Source: Congeria kusceri
Taxonomy: Eukaryota; Mollusca; Bivalvia; Myida; Dreissenidae
Reading direction: 5' to 3'
Assembly: GCA_027627225.1 (NCBI GenBank)
Contig: CM051034.1
Span: 18,646,980 to 18,710,979 of the forward strand
Length of the DNA stretch: 64,000 nucleotides
This document shows positions 22,190 through 34,035 of the stretch, piece by piece. The notes below the pieces were generated by a model. It made no database searches, was not told where the DNA came from, and was given only the letters and a program-made list of their open reading frames with translations. Numbering within the stretch: position 1 is the stretch's first letter; the number at the start of each line of letters is the position of its first letter. A program made the translations under genes and the position numbers.

Positions 22190-22360
22190 CTGATGGACGC
22201 TTTGACCTCTAAATGTGGCTTTTACCTTTAACCTATGGATCTGATTCATACCTGCGACGGTGTGCATTTGTGCAATGTAATTTTGAAATTCATCCATCAA
22301 TGATCAAGTTACCGGTTTGTGTCCTTTGACCTACAGTCCTGGTTCATGTATGTGACTTTC
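22190..22360 (-). repeat. Degraded GGTCA-family fragment
   Basis: gctttgacctctaaatgtgg followed by cttttacctttaacctatgg matches the inverted units at 21.4-21.6 kb, with more divergence. Confidence 0.5.
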
Positions 22361-22479
22361 TGTTGAAATTAGGCAAACATTTAATGTAGGCAAATGCAGA
22401 CATAATAACGATGATTGCAGGTGTTCGTATTTGTTCTTTCTGTATGTGCTTAACATTTATTTGCGATTGTTTCAGGTTG

Positions 22480-22571
22480 TTTTAGCTGAGAATGTTACAG
22501 CTACATCATCAGGACATGGCATTGTTCAGTCGACAGGATACTTTGTCTTTTCAATGATGAAAATGCCTTAA
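22480..22571 (+). CDS. Possible terminal exon, unknown protein
   Basis: A good acceptor (cgattgtttcag|) is followed by an open stretch reading VVLAENVTATSSGHGIVQS and on to a stop at about 22,571. No upstream exon was chained to it. It lies on the opposite strand to the 20.1/22.0-kb candidates. Weak evidence. Confidence 0.2.
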
Positions 22572-22729
22572 TGGTGGGTTATCTATAGTTGTACTTGATA
22601 GTCGTGGGGTTATATATAAGCAAAACTTTTTCACAACTGTATCTGAATACATCACAATGATGGCTATAAAATTTCACAAAACAGCTTGAGATAAAACTAA
22701 AATGTGATTTTAAGGTCGACTTTTGGAAA

Positions 22730-23570
22730 AAAAAAAGTCTAGCTATTGTCAGCGCTCTGTCGTCTGCATCAGCATCAACAATAGTGTTTTTTTATCTGTT
22801 AAGTTTTAAGTCCATTTCTCAAAAACTATCAAAGGTATCCATTTGAAACTTTCATTACTGGTTCACTATCAAAAGGGTTGTCCATTACAACAAGGCAGGT
22901 AACCCTTTCATTTGTATTTCCATAGTTATCGGTCCTTGTTTGGACTTACAACTTAGCATTTTCTGACAATTTTTGGGTAATTATAAAATTTGCAATAACT
23001 ATTAAAGACATTAAATTGGAATTCAAGTTTACTTGTTTATGGTGCTGACCTCTTTCTGCAGACAAGAGGAAGTAACTCTTTGAAGGATTTTGTTATAGTT
23101 AATGCCCTTTTTATAACTTAAATTCACGCTTCAGGTCAACTTTCTCAGTACCCTTACAAGGTATGGACTTGAATCTCATGAGTACTTTATCATAGGTATG
23201 AACTTATTCTGTAGACAAGAGGAGGTAACAGTAACTATGTCGAGGATTCTGTTTGAGTAATTGCCCTTTTTTCAACTTAGAATATTTGCTTTTTGTCAAA
23301 TTTCACAATATCTATCAGAGGTATTGACTTGAAACTCAAAATACTTGATCACAGTTTTGAACCCATTTTGAAGAAAAGATGAGGCAACTTTATATGAAGT
23401 TATTGCCCTTTTGTCATCTTAAAATGTTTGCTTTAGGTCAAATTTCTCAATATCTATAAGAGGTATTGACTTGAAATTCAACATCCTTCATCACAGTGAT
23501 GAACCTATTCTATAAACAAAAGGCCAAAGAACTATCAAATGCAAAAAAGCCGAGCGTCCAGCACCCGTAG
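22730..23570 (+). repeat. About 150-bp tandem repeat array
   Basis: The phrases ggtattgacttgaaactca, gaggtaac(t/a)...gttattgccctttt and tgctttaggtcaaatttctc recur at a spacing of about 140-160 bp (for example about 23,166, 23,325 and 23,466). The array starts after an A run with ctagctattgtcagcgctc. It ends gccgagcgtccagcaccc and ggcggtgctcttgtt. No coding sequence. Confidence 0.7.
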
Positions 23571-23578
23571 GCGGTGCT

Positions 23579-23666
23579 CTTGTTGTATATTTTAATGTTG
23601 TTGTTTTTTCAAGCATTAAAACCTTGTTGTATATTTTAATGTTGTTGTTTTTTCAAGCATGAAAAC
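23579..23666 (+). repeat. 44-bp tandem duplication
   Basis: Two nearly identical 44-bp copies begin cttgttgtatattttaatg and end tttcaagcat(t/g)aaaac. They abut the end of the preceding array. Confidence 0.9.
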
Positions 23667-23669
23667 CAA

Positions 23670-25070
23670 TACCCGTAAATATAAACATAAGGAAACAGTC
23701 CTAATTGATGTGGTTGCTTCTTGATAGTGAAAGGACCATTTAAATGTCTCAGTTCTATGCAGAAAAAGTAGCCATGTAATATAACACTTAACATTATAAC
23801 ATTACAATGTTTACAGATCCATGGATAAATAACCCAAAGCATAACCGGCTGAGAGAATGTGCAACCATTCAACACTCAAGTCAAAACAGTGGAGTGAAAA
23901 ACATACATTTGTGTGAAGATCCTTTTCTATGATATGAACAAGAATAGATAGTCTACCATTTTGTTTTTCTGTACCAATTGACTAGACAATATGGTGGAAA
24001 TGAATGCATGTAGCTGCTGAAGCATTTAAACTGATGTATGATAACACATGGAACTATGAGTCTGCGTGTTCCCAGGAGTGAAAAAGCAACCACCGATACC
24101 TGTTGTAATTTCTGAAAGTACACTTTTTAAATAAATTTCAGTTTAATGATCCTATATTATTAAACCAGTAATTCCGAATCAGGGCATATGTATTGCTCTA
24201 CATGCTGTCAGTATACAACTAATTAAGATTGGATCATATTTAAATATTCAACACGGAAAGTATTAATTCATCATCTGCCGCACAGTCAGAGTGAGTTTCA
24301 AAGAATATTGTTTATACTGGCCACATAATGAAACAGCATTTTATGTGACTTCAATTTATCAGCAACACTGTTACTATATAATAAACATAGTAAGCTCTGG
24401 GACATGTGTGTATTTGGAATCTGAATATATACAACAACTGAGCTTTCAAACATATTTTTGTTACCCTTTAAGTAAAAACTTTGCAATTAAGTCCCTGTTC
24501 TGTTGGCATTATGATAAGTATGCAGTTGTATTTTTATATTTTATTTAGAGGTGAATATTTTGTTCAAGATTAAAAGCTCAAGTAAATACTAAATAGTGTT
24601 AACATGTTTCTACCTGTATCTGCATAATTTGCATGTAGGGTTGTATGTCATGCATTATGTATAGTTGAGGTAACTGATTTGGTATTGTAGTTCAAAGAGT
24701 TTTATGTATCAAAACACTCTCTGCTCCACTTGTCTTAGTATTTGAAAGCATAAATCACTTGTAATTCATGTTATGATGTCTTACTTTTTATATTATTTTC
24801 TCGACTGATTTTATAGTACATTAAAATGTGCGTCTTTTGAAGACGTCTACGACTACACACAGAAATCCCTAAACACTTTCCAAGAAGAGTTGTATTGCTC
24901 TTTTTCAAAATTGAAATCTTATTAATGCTGGTGTACATGTATATGTTTTGAAATGTAATGCTGCTTTATTATTGGGTTGTGTTAACCAGAAAGATTTTTA
25001 AAAAAGTTGTACTAATGTAGTACTGTATGTCCCCCATCGAAGATAGCAGGGTATATTGATTTGCTACAGT
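23670..25070. other. AT-rich DNA, nothing secure
   Basis: A short minus-strand stretch at about 23,815-23,857 has acceptor- and donor-like ends but only about 14 codons. Open frames at 23,636-23,875 and 24,291-24,548 have no domain. Confidence 0.4.
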
Positions 25071-25079
25071 ATGTCGGTT

Positions 25080-25240
25080 GGTCGTTTTACCACTGTTGTT
25101 TCCGCTCAAAAGTTTTCATCTGATCTTCACAAAACTTCATGAAAATATCAGGGGCGATAAGTTCGATAACCAGCCAAATCGCCCCAGTAACTGTGGAGTT
25201 ATGGCCCTTAATTATCTAAAATTAGTCTTTTTAGCTATTT
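25080..25240 (+). repeat. Single degraded long-unit repeat
   Basis: The text ttcatctgatcttcacaaaa, cagccaaatcgccccagtaa and gagttatggcccttaattat resembles the units at 38.45-38.88 kb read in the opposite direction. The 76-codon frame over it is repeat-derived. Confidence 0.5.
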
Positions 25241-25249
25241 TAAACTGGA

Positions 25250-27300
25250 GGGGGTTTAACTGTTTTACAATTATCTTTTGTAATTGTATGTATCAATTAT
25301 TTTATTAAGATCAGGTACTTAAAATGTACCAGTACTAAAATGTGTTATCAGGGTTTTCTTTTAAGTTAAATTGTTGAAAATAAGGGCAATGCAAATTAAA
25401 TGGAATGAAATCGCATTTCTTTTTGTATTGATCTTGAATGCACATTATGCAAACACTCGTTTCTATGATAGCTTAAAGGCACACACAAGGTGCTGCAGGT
25501 TAAAACAACCATTAAGAGTTTAATAAGATTTAACAATCATTATGACCAAAAAAACATTTATCATTTTCTTAAAATAAATGGTATCTGACACATTTTTATT
25601 CTACTGTATCGTTTACATTTTAAAAACATTTGGTGCACTAGTTTCCTGTACAAGGAATGTAGTTCATTGCATGATATTTGCATGAAAAAATCCCGTTATT
25701 GTGGTCAGTGAAGTATTTCAATTTCGAGGGTCGTGTAATAAACCTACTAGTGTGAATTTTATAAGGACATAAATTGGTACAACACATAGAGAAAACATTG
25801 GAAATTATAAACACAGTAACATGTTTTAGTATGGAAATTTATTTGTTAGTGGTCAGAAATTGACCAAGTGATTTTCAGTTTCTAGATTGTTGAACATATT
25901 ATGTATTTAAAATTTCAATTACTGCATAACATGCTTCATAGACGGCCCTCAAAATGACTTGTCCAGTTTATGACAATTTATATTACTGATAGATGTACAG
26001 TTATTCATGAAAAGCATTGAACTTGTGCACATTACCACTTTGTTTGTATGAGCAGACTGACATCTGCGTCCCACGATCAGTAGCACATAAACAAAGCTAG
26101 TGTTTATAAACAGTTTACTTGGAGGATCAGTGTTTTTATTTTAAACAATATCCAAACACCAAATAGTTTCCCGACACAGGATATAACTGAAGCTTAAACA
26201 TACAATAATATAATTTTACCAGACATTTAAATGACTAAATTGAAAATTTCACATGTCCACCTTTAATGAGGCTTTAATATTTATTATATAGTAACTTAAA
26301 CGATTACTGATGGCCGAATTTGGTTGTGGTCAGTTTAATCTTAATGGTACAAATGATGCATAAGAGCAATGTTTGGAAAGGCGTCGATTTTGTGAAAATT
26401 AATTGTTGTTGTTTCCCACATTGTTTGTAGTACGTGGACCGTTAGGACATTGAAAGCTTAAAAATGTTGCATGTTTCAAATAGAAAGCAACATTTATAAA
26501 GCAACAAAATAAAACGCATGGTACAGAATGTATACTATATTGGAAATATACCATTTATTGCTGATTACAAGTTGAATCATTTCTGAAATACACATTTTAT
26601 TTTTGTGACCATTGTATATTATGTCTGTCTGCACCTGTGTTTATCGTGTCCGACTGATCTGTGCTAGGTTCGATCCTTAGTGATACAGCAAATTTATTTA
26701 TATTCTATTGGTTCATTAGTCAATGTGCTTTGATTTTTGCAGTTGTCATATTCCATTATTGTTTTCGAAAACATTTTCGAGTTTTTAGCGTGAAACTGTG
26801 GTATCTGCTGAATATTTCTATATCTGATACATTAGTTTCGACTTTAAGTACAGTCATTCGTAAAATAACAGGTTCTAAACATGGTTATGAATTCTGTTTA
26901 TCAAAAATTTCAAATTTCCAAATGTATTGTTTTATACTATCAAGTTTTAGCATTTATCTTGTTCATTTTATCAGAGAATGCGTTTATATAATATCGTAAT
27001 GGTGTATTCAATTTGCCTGTATCTTGTTTGCCAAAATATTGTTTGGAGTAATTGAAGTGTGATGTAATATATTTATAATTTGAATGTATTTATGTTAAAA
27101 TGCCGTTTGTTGTTTAGGCATAATATAAGAATTGCACTGTCATTGTAAAATTCATATTTAAATGAGAACGTGCATGTTATTTGTTGATTGTTTGTATACC
27201 ATTGATTTCATATCATAAAACACGGATTATATGCATATTTTTGTATAAAATCAATAAAAAATTGCACAGTCTTTGTTTTTCTTTTTTGTATCTGTTTTTG
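25250..27300. other. AT-rich DNA, nothing secure
   Basis: A 112-codon hydrophobic open frame at 26,661-26,999 has no recognisable motif. Just before it lies gctaggttcgatccttagtg, probably a B-box scrap of an old tRNA-derived repeat. No other feature recognised. Confidence 0.45.
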
Positions 27301-27317
27301 AAATATATGTTATGCTC

Positions 27318-27870
27318 AAGCGTACATGGGTCGTGCGTACATGTACATACATACATAAGTGCGTCCATACACACATACATACATGCGTGCGTCCATACAT
27401 ACAGGCATACGTTCGTCCATATATACATGTACATGCATACGGACGTACATACACACATACATACGTGCGGACATGTACATACATACATACATACAAGCGT
27501 ACATATGCATACGTGGGTCCTTACATATATCAATACGTGCGTCCATACACCCTTACATACATGCGTCCATACACACATACATACATGCGTCCATACATAC
27601 ATCCATACGTGCGTCCATACACACATACATACATGCATCCATCCATACATGCATACGTGCGTCCATATATACATGCGTCCATACACACATACATACATGC
27701 GTCCATACACACATACATACATGTGTCCATACATACATACATACGTGCGTACATACACACATACATACATGCGTCCATCCATACATGCATACGTGCGTCC
27801 ATACATGTATACGTGCGTTCATACATACATACATGCGTCCATACATACATACGTGCGTCCATGCATACGG
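27318..27870. repeat. ACAT-rich minisatellite, about 550 bp
   Basis: Degenerate units of about 20-28 bp are made from catacatacatgcgtcc and catacacacatacatac words. The lack of stop-forming words leaves several frames open on both strands (for example 258 codons + and 197 codons -). These encode Tyr/Ile/His/Thr or Met/Cys/Tyr-rich text and are not genes. A 110-bp tract with the same words recurs at 29,640-29,752. Confidence 0.9.
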
Positions 27871-27871
27871 G

Positions 27872-28120
27872 CGAGGCTGTTCGGTTAGCGCAGTGATTGG
27901 TAGACTCGCTTCTCACCTAGGCGTCCCGGGTTCGCTTCCCACTCCCGGCGCATGTGAGTTTGGTTGGTGGTCACCCTACCGGACAGGTGGTGTTTCCTCC
28001 GGGTACTCCGGTTTCCCCCCACAGCACAAGACTACTCCAAAATTAAAATATCTTTCAGTAACAAGAAATGTCTTTAAAAAAGAAATTAATATTGAGATGA
28101 CATTTAAAGATTACCTAAAC
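27872..28120 (+). mobile_element. tRNA-derived SINE, + strand
   Basis: The head has an A-box-like block (ttagcgcagtgattggtag) and a B box (ggttcgcttcc, one mismatch). A conserved-looking body follows (accctaccggacaggtgg, then cctccgggtactccggttt), and an AT-rich tail ends it. It abuts the ACAT minisatellite, so the array may have grown next to the insertion. The cloverleaf is not complete enough for a functional tRNA. Confidence 0.75.
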
Positions 28121-28124
28121 AGAA

Positions 28125-29630
28125 GGCCTAGATGATCGGTTACGAGATCCCAGATTTGTTGGTCCCCACCAATATTAGGGGACTTATTGGACCCCAGATT
28201 TTTCGGACACAATAACAAAACTTCTCGGACCCAACAGTTAATTTGAAATAAATTTATAAATTTAAAAATTAAATAGAATTGTAATTAATATATATGCCGT
28301 GAATAAACCAATGATACAACTCCATGTTTCCACCAGTGATATATGAATAACCAAAATAATTTAGGTTTACATAATTGTTATCATAATATGCAAGCCAATT
28401 TAACAAATCAACAATGAAAGAAAATAATTTCGGGAATGAATCAAAATTATTATGTACCAGACGAGTCTATATAGTTATTTATAGTACCGCTAATATACCA
28501 TTCATGTTAGTTATCTAATATAACAACGATTTGAAGTCAAATAAGCATGTACACTGTGTATCCCAATAAAAGCAATAGTCAGGGAACATTCAGCGATTTT
28601 TGAAATGTTAAGACTTTATTTTTTGATAACGCAAACATAAAAATTCATTAGACTATTTTAAATTATATCAGTAGAAATATGATATATCAAGGGTTCCTGT
28701 GTATAATTAGTATTGCAAAGTATGTATTCATGCTACGCGAATAACAATTCGACATATTCCGAATCTTCTTTCATAACATTTTATCTATAGAAAATGTAGT
28801 ATCTTTTTACAGATTAAATAACATCTACTGGAGAAGTTGATAGAAAGATGCAATTATAAATAATTGTTAATAAATCGTAACCACAATTTTAAATCAAATT
28901 AACATTAAGTTTATAATATAAATTCCACATTTATTGAAATGTTTAGGTTTATGATTCTCTGAACGCTATTATTGATGCATGTACGAGTATATTAACACAG
29001 CTGTACAGCCGTTGCTAGCTACGCGCGCTATTTTTAGAATGCCACTACTTTTTGTGGAATGCGGTGAACTCGCTAGAATCAATGTATGGAACGGCATCTC
29101 TGTGTGTGAGAATTATGCATGGGAACATTGCACAATTGCTATTTATAGAGCGTTATATAAATGTAGGCTAAACAAAATAGTTATTTCGTTACGTAAATGA
29201 ATATATCATTCTGTTTATGGCATACAATGAGAAAATACGTTCATAATTAGCCTCAGTTCTAGAGTATACGCGAGGATATGTTTATAACTTCATTTTAACC
29301 GCTTACGTAAACAATTACGTAAATTTGTATCCCCCAAAAGTATGCAACAGTTATTGGTATACGTTAAACCATTGTTTGAAGTTTGCATTCTCTAGAATTA
29401 GAAAAGTTGCCCAGTTCTATTGGCATTCAATTTTCCCGCTGCATAATTATCGCAAGACAATCTGGGTCAAAAGTGATCTTAGACAGCTACGCCGAAAAAA
29501 TAAATAGCTGGAAATTGCAGCTATGATTCAAAATTCGTCCCATCTTTCGTGAGTCTCTACTAAGTTAATTAGGTAGGAGTGCTGGGACACACTCCGGGTC
29601 CTCACATAATGCAGCCTCAGACGCGGAAGG
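28125..29630. other. AT-rich DNA, nothing recognised
   Basis: Only small palindromic words such as ggtccccacc...aggggac at about 28,160-28,185 stand out. No exon or element boundary is evident. Confidence 0.45.
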
Positions 29631-29639
29631 ACCTCATAA

Positions 29640-29752
29640 ACTTCGAAATACGCACACGCATACGGGCGTCCATTTACACATACATACATACATGCGTCCA
29701 TGCACATACATGCATAAATACGTCCGTACATACATACATGCGTACGTACGGG
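29640..29752. repeat. Second ACAT/GCGTCC minisatellite tract
   Basis: The same words as the 27.3-kb array (acatacatacatgcgtcc, cgtccgtacatacatac) occur over about 110 bp. The flanks differ. Confidence 0.8.
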
Positions 29753-29864
29753 ATTCGTTCATCAAAACAAACACCAGGTTTATCTATGGTCAAATCGCTA
29801 CACTACCTGGGAGAGATCATGCATACACCACGATGTTGGGTGTTCTATGCCCTACTCTTATGGA

Positions 29865-30790
29865 GGCAACTAATTGTTACACTGCCTACCTGTTCAGTAA
29901 TACTGGAGTTGGCCGGGTACCGGGGATATCTCTCTACCAAAGTCATCAGTTGCAAGTTGCCTATCTATTCAGTAATATGGGAGGTGGTCGTGAAGTGGGG
30001 ATATCCATCTACTAGGCATTATCCATGAACTGAGTATCTGTTCAGTACATAAAAAAGATGGTTGTGAAGCGGGGTATCTATCTACTAGGCATAATGCATT
30101 GTACTGCGTATCTGTTCGGTATAAGGTGAAATAGTCGTGTAGCGGGGTTATCTATCTACTAGACATTATCCATTGCACTTAGTATCTGTTCAGTACAAAC
30201 AAGATGGCCGTGAAGCGGGGTATCTATCTACTAGGCATAATGCACTGTACTGTGTATCTGTTCAGAATAGGATGAAATAGTCTTGTAGCAGGGTTATCTA
30301 TCTACTATAGGCATTATCCATTCCACTGATCTGTATCTGTTCAGTAGTACGGCCAATGGTCATGTAGCGGGGATATCGAACTAGATATTAACATGTTTAT
30401 CTGTTCAGTACAATGTAAGATAGTCGTATAAAGCGGGTATATCCGTTTAATAGTCATTACCCATTGCACTGATTATCTATGCAGTACAATGTAAGATAGT
30501 CGTGTAGCGGGTATATTCATCTACTAGGCATTATTCATTTCACTGTGCATCTGTTACGCAGTACAGATAAAGGTCGGGTAGCGGGTATATCTATATACAC
30601 TGCATTATCCATTTTACTGCGTATCTGATATGTGAGATGCTTGTGTAGCGGGGCTTACTGTCAACTAGTCATTATCCATTGCACTGAGTCTCTGTTCAGT
30701 ACAACGTAAGATGGTCGTGTAGCGGGGATATTCATCTACTATGCATTATCCATTGCACTGCATATCTGTTCAGTAGGCTAAAATGGGAGA
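29865..30790 (+). repeat. About 74-bp satellite, 13 degenerate copies
   Basis: The unit contains gtagcggggatatctatcta, then ctaggcattatccattgcac, then tgcgtatctgttcagtac. The tctgttcagta block falls near 30,037, 30,111, 30,185, 30,257, 30,336, 30,400, 30,476, 30,550, 30,623, 30,691 and 30,764, giving periods of 64-79 bp. Open frames at the left edge are repeat-derived. Confidence 0.9.
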
Positions 30791-30794
30791 CGGT

Positions 30795-31735
30795 CGTATA
30801 TATACTATACATTGTACCCATAACCTTTTATTACAGTATATTTTCTTTGCGCTACGTATGGTCTTAGTTATATGCAGAAAAGTCGGAAAACACCGTCCAC
30901 ACGTGTTTTCTAGTAGCCAAGACACTCTACAGACTGGATATTATCGTAGCGTTTACAGATATACATTGTATGATAGTTTTTCAAGTAATTGTATGATGGT
31001 TTGAACTATTTTGGATAATGCAGCCGTCTATGTTGTTCATAATTATACTCCATGAGCACTTAAACATTTAGTGTATTGTAACCGTCATGTGAAATTGACT
31101 TATTTTTAAACAGGTGCATTAAATTTACGTCTTATTTTCCCTTCATTTAATAAAGAGTAACATTAAATTGGGTTATCTTATAATTATTTGTAATTTTATC
31201 AATATTTGTTTGTTGTTTATATAAACTGCTCTATTTCGTACTTTCGGATTGATGCAAGGTTACCATTCATACATATTCATGTTATATGTACAATGAAAAT
31301 ATTTTAAAATACAGCCTTTAAAATATATATTGTAACATCAAATTTATATTAAGTTGGTTATACTGGCATACATATATAAAATCAATTATATATAACAGGT
31401 AAAAACGAGAAAACAAACTTTGTAAAAAAAAAACACCAACAATGTACACGTATAATATTGTTTGAGAGTGAGACAAATGTGCAGCCGAAGGTTAATATCA
31501 GTAATGCTGTTAGCCAGTAACACCCCTGTTCTGGAATATGTTCAGACTGAAGTTGCCAGATCAAACAAGTGTTCCTGCATCAAACATTACATGTATCTAT
31601 CAGTATTATGCCAATTGACCTGGAAGCAACAAATTATAGCAATTTTAAAGATATCATGATTGAAGCTCCTTGGGTATTAACAAGTGTTTCATGTTAAATC
31701 ACCCAGTCACATAGTTTTCACCCCACATGACTTAA
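30795..31735. other. AT-rich DNA, nothing recognised
   Basis: No exon or repeat boundary was identified. It ends at a C run (about 31,761-31,771) that precedes the next array. Confidence 0.45.
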
Positions 31736-31819
31736 TAAGAACTGTTTGTAAAACAGGTATGCCCCCCCCCCCCTTTAGGTCCAAACAATGTCTCAGTCTG
31801 TACAAAATTGTAAAAATGA

Positions 31820-33290
31820 CAAGTATAATGAAACAAGTTTTAATCAACTATTTGTCTCTTTGACCTGAACCTTTGACCCTATGACTCAATAATCTACAGA
31901 TATACTTGTAGTCATAACCAGCCTACCTATGATATTTTAGAACCTAGGTAAAAGGGTTCTGTCGATATTGCCCACAGAAAGTTTTGGATCGATTGGTCAG
32001 TTTTTATTCTTTTGGTCACTTTAGCCTTTATCTTTGACCCAATGGTCAATTGGGATCCTTTGCTAGTAATGATCAAGCTATCTACCAAGTTTAATAAACT
32101 TAGGCCTAAATTGTGCACAGTTATCGCCCGGACAACCTTTAATCATTATTGGGTGTTTTTTGTAATTATCTTTTGGCTGATTTGACTTTTGACCCCAGGA
32201 CCCCAACATCAATAGGCATCATCTGCATGTCATGAACACCCACCTCCTAAGTTTGAAGAACCTAAGCCAAATGGTTTTGTAGTTACTGCCTGGACAAGGT
32301 TTGACAAGAATTCAATATTATGAGGTTTTTTATCTTTGGTCAGTTTGACCATTACCTTTGACCACAGTAACCAATAATCAATGGGGATCTTCTACTACTA
32401 ATGAAAATCATACCTTTCAAATTTTAATAATCTATGCCTAACGGTTGCAGAGTAATTGCCCGTACAAGATTTTACTATTGTTGTGTGTTTTATAATCATC
32501 TTTTGGTCGATTTGATCTTGACTTTTGACCCAAAATAAATAGTGATCCTCTACTAATTTTGACCAACCAGCCTACTAAGTTTAAAGAGCCTAGACCCATG
32601 GGTGGCTTGGTTAGGGCCTTAAAGCATTTACAATAAAAGTTGTTTTTTTATCTTTAGTTCAGTTTGGCCTTGACCTTAAATCCACTGGCCCCAATATCAA
32701 TACGGATTGTGTACTAGTAAAACTAACCTACCTACCAAATTTGAAGAACCTATGCCTAAGGGTTTTGTAGTTATTGCCCGGACAAAGTTTGGTCTACCGA
32801 CATACTGATGGACAAAAATTTACCAACATTTGCAAAGCAACATAGCCCGGCATCTTCCAAAAGGGGCATAATCAAGAACAGAATTTGTAGTTCTGCAGTT
32901 ACAAATCTTTTGAATATAAACTTTAACTAGGAAATCTATGTGAAAAAGGGTCATTACTGTGTCAAAATACAAAACAGAATTATACGGAATGTTGCCCCTG
33001 ATATTGGAGTTGATGACAAAGCTATATTCTAAGTATCAAGTGAATAACTTATGCAGTTATGCCATTACAAAACTTTTGAATATAAACTTTAACCAGAAAA
33101 TCTATGTGAAAATGGAGCATAACTCTGTCACATCACGAAACAGAGTTATGGGGAATGTTGCTCCTTATACTGGAGTTGATGACAAAGGTATATTCCAAGT
33201 TTCAAGTCAATAACTTATGTAGTTTTGAAGTTACAAGACATTTGAATAAAAACTTCAAACAAATTCAGCCGCGGACGCCAGGGCGAGTAG
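31820..33290 (+). repeat. Composite array with about 162-bp units
   Basis: The first part (31,860-32,810) has about six degenerate units. Each carries a tttgacc...ttgacccaa block, aataatcaatggggatc, accaagtttgaagaaccta and gtagttattgcccggacaa. The last block falls near 31,961, 32,121, 32,286, 32,451 and 32,770. The second part (32,930-33,260) has two 166-bp units with ggagttgatgacaaagnta. The end reads cggacgccagggcgagta and then agctcacc, the same type of terminus as at 15,010. Two open frames near 33 kb are repeat-derived. Confidence 0.75.
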
Positions 33291-33299
33291 GAAAGCTCA

Positions 33300-34030
33300 C
33301 CTTTTATTCAAATAGTCTAGCTAAAAATACATCACAAACACGGCCGATATTAAAATTTGCACTTGAATTGACATTATTAAATCCATATCGAGAGTGAAAT
33401 GCATGTAACAGGGTGTTGTGCAGAGTCTTTTGTGATCCCCTTTGCTCTGGGTTGCTTAATACTGAATTGTTTAATTATATACTATTATTTGACATTATGC
33501 TGAAGCAAAAAATGTTCCAAACTCTGGAACTGTCCATTTATTAGGTAATATCAGATAATTGTTCAAAAGCCTGAGAAGTGCCCTGTACCTTTTATGATCC
33601 TAGATCAGTCCATAGAAACAGTAAGTTAATATATGATACTTGTATAGTTTTTTTAAATACTAGTATATTATACTGGAATGTTGGCATTTTGCTTCCAGAA
33701 AGCACCCTACACCACCAGTGAACATCATGTTCTTCCATCTACAACATTATTATTAAAAAAGCAACATTAACAATGTTTTATTAATGACAAAGATATATAA
33801 ATAACTAGTTTGCAATACTTGAATAACACAGTATGGTTTACAGGCTATTTTGCTGTAAGATAGAGAGCAAAAATTTTGAACATTTATTTTTTTGTTTCTT
33901 TTTGGCAAATGTGTTTTTTTATTTCCTTCTTTTCCATCATTCTTAACCATTCTTGCCCTTTCAGACATACAGGTCATTATTTTAACTTGCCCGCCCGGAC
34001 AGATTTTCACTATTCCCGGGCCTTGTGTAA
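33300..34030. other. AT-rich DNA, nothing recognised
   Basis: No exon or repeat boundary recognised. A minus-strand 85-codon frame at 33,753-34,010 is lysine-rich and domain-free. Confidence 0.4.
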
Positions 34031-34035
34031 TTTAA

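Noticed and set aside
26661..26999. Small multi-pass membrane protein of 112 codons
   Set aside because: It is hydrophobic because the DNA is T-rich. There is no motif, splice support or conserved start context.
27213..28135. Long overlapping open frames (up to 258 codons) on both strands
   Set aside because: They lie in the ACAT-rich minisatellite, which lacks stop-forming words. Several frames are open at once and the peptides are pure repeat products.
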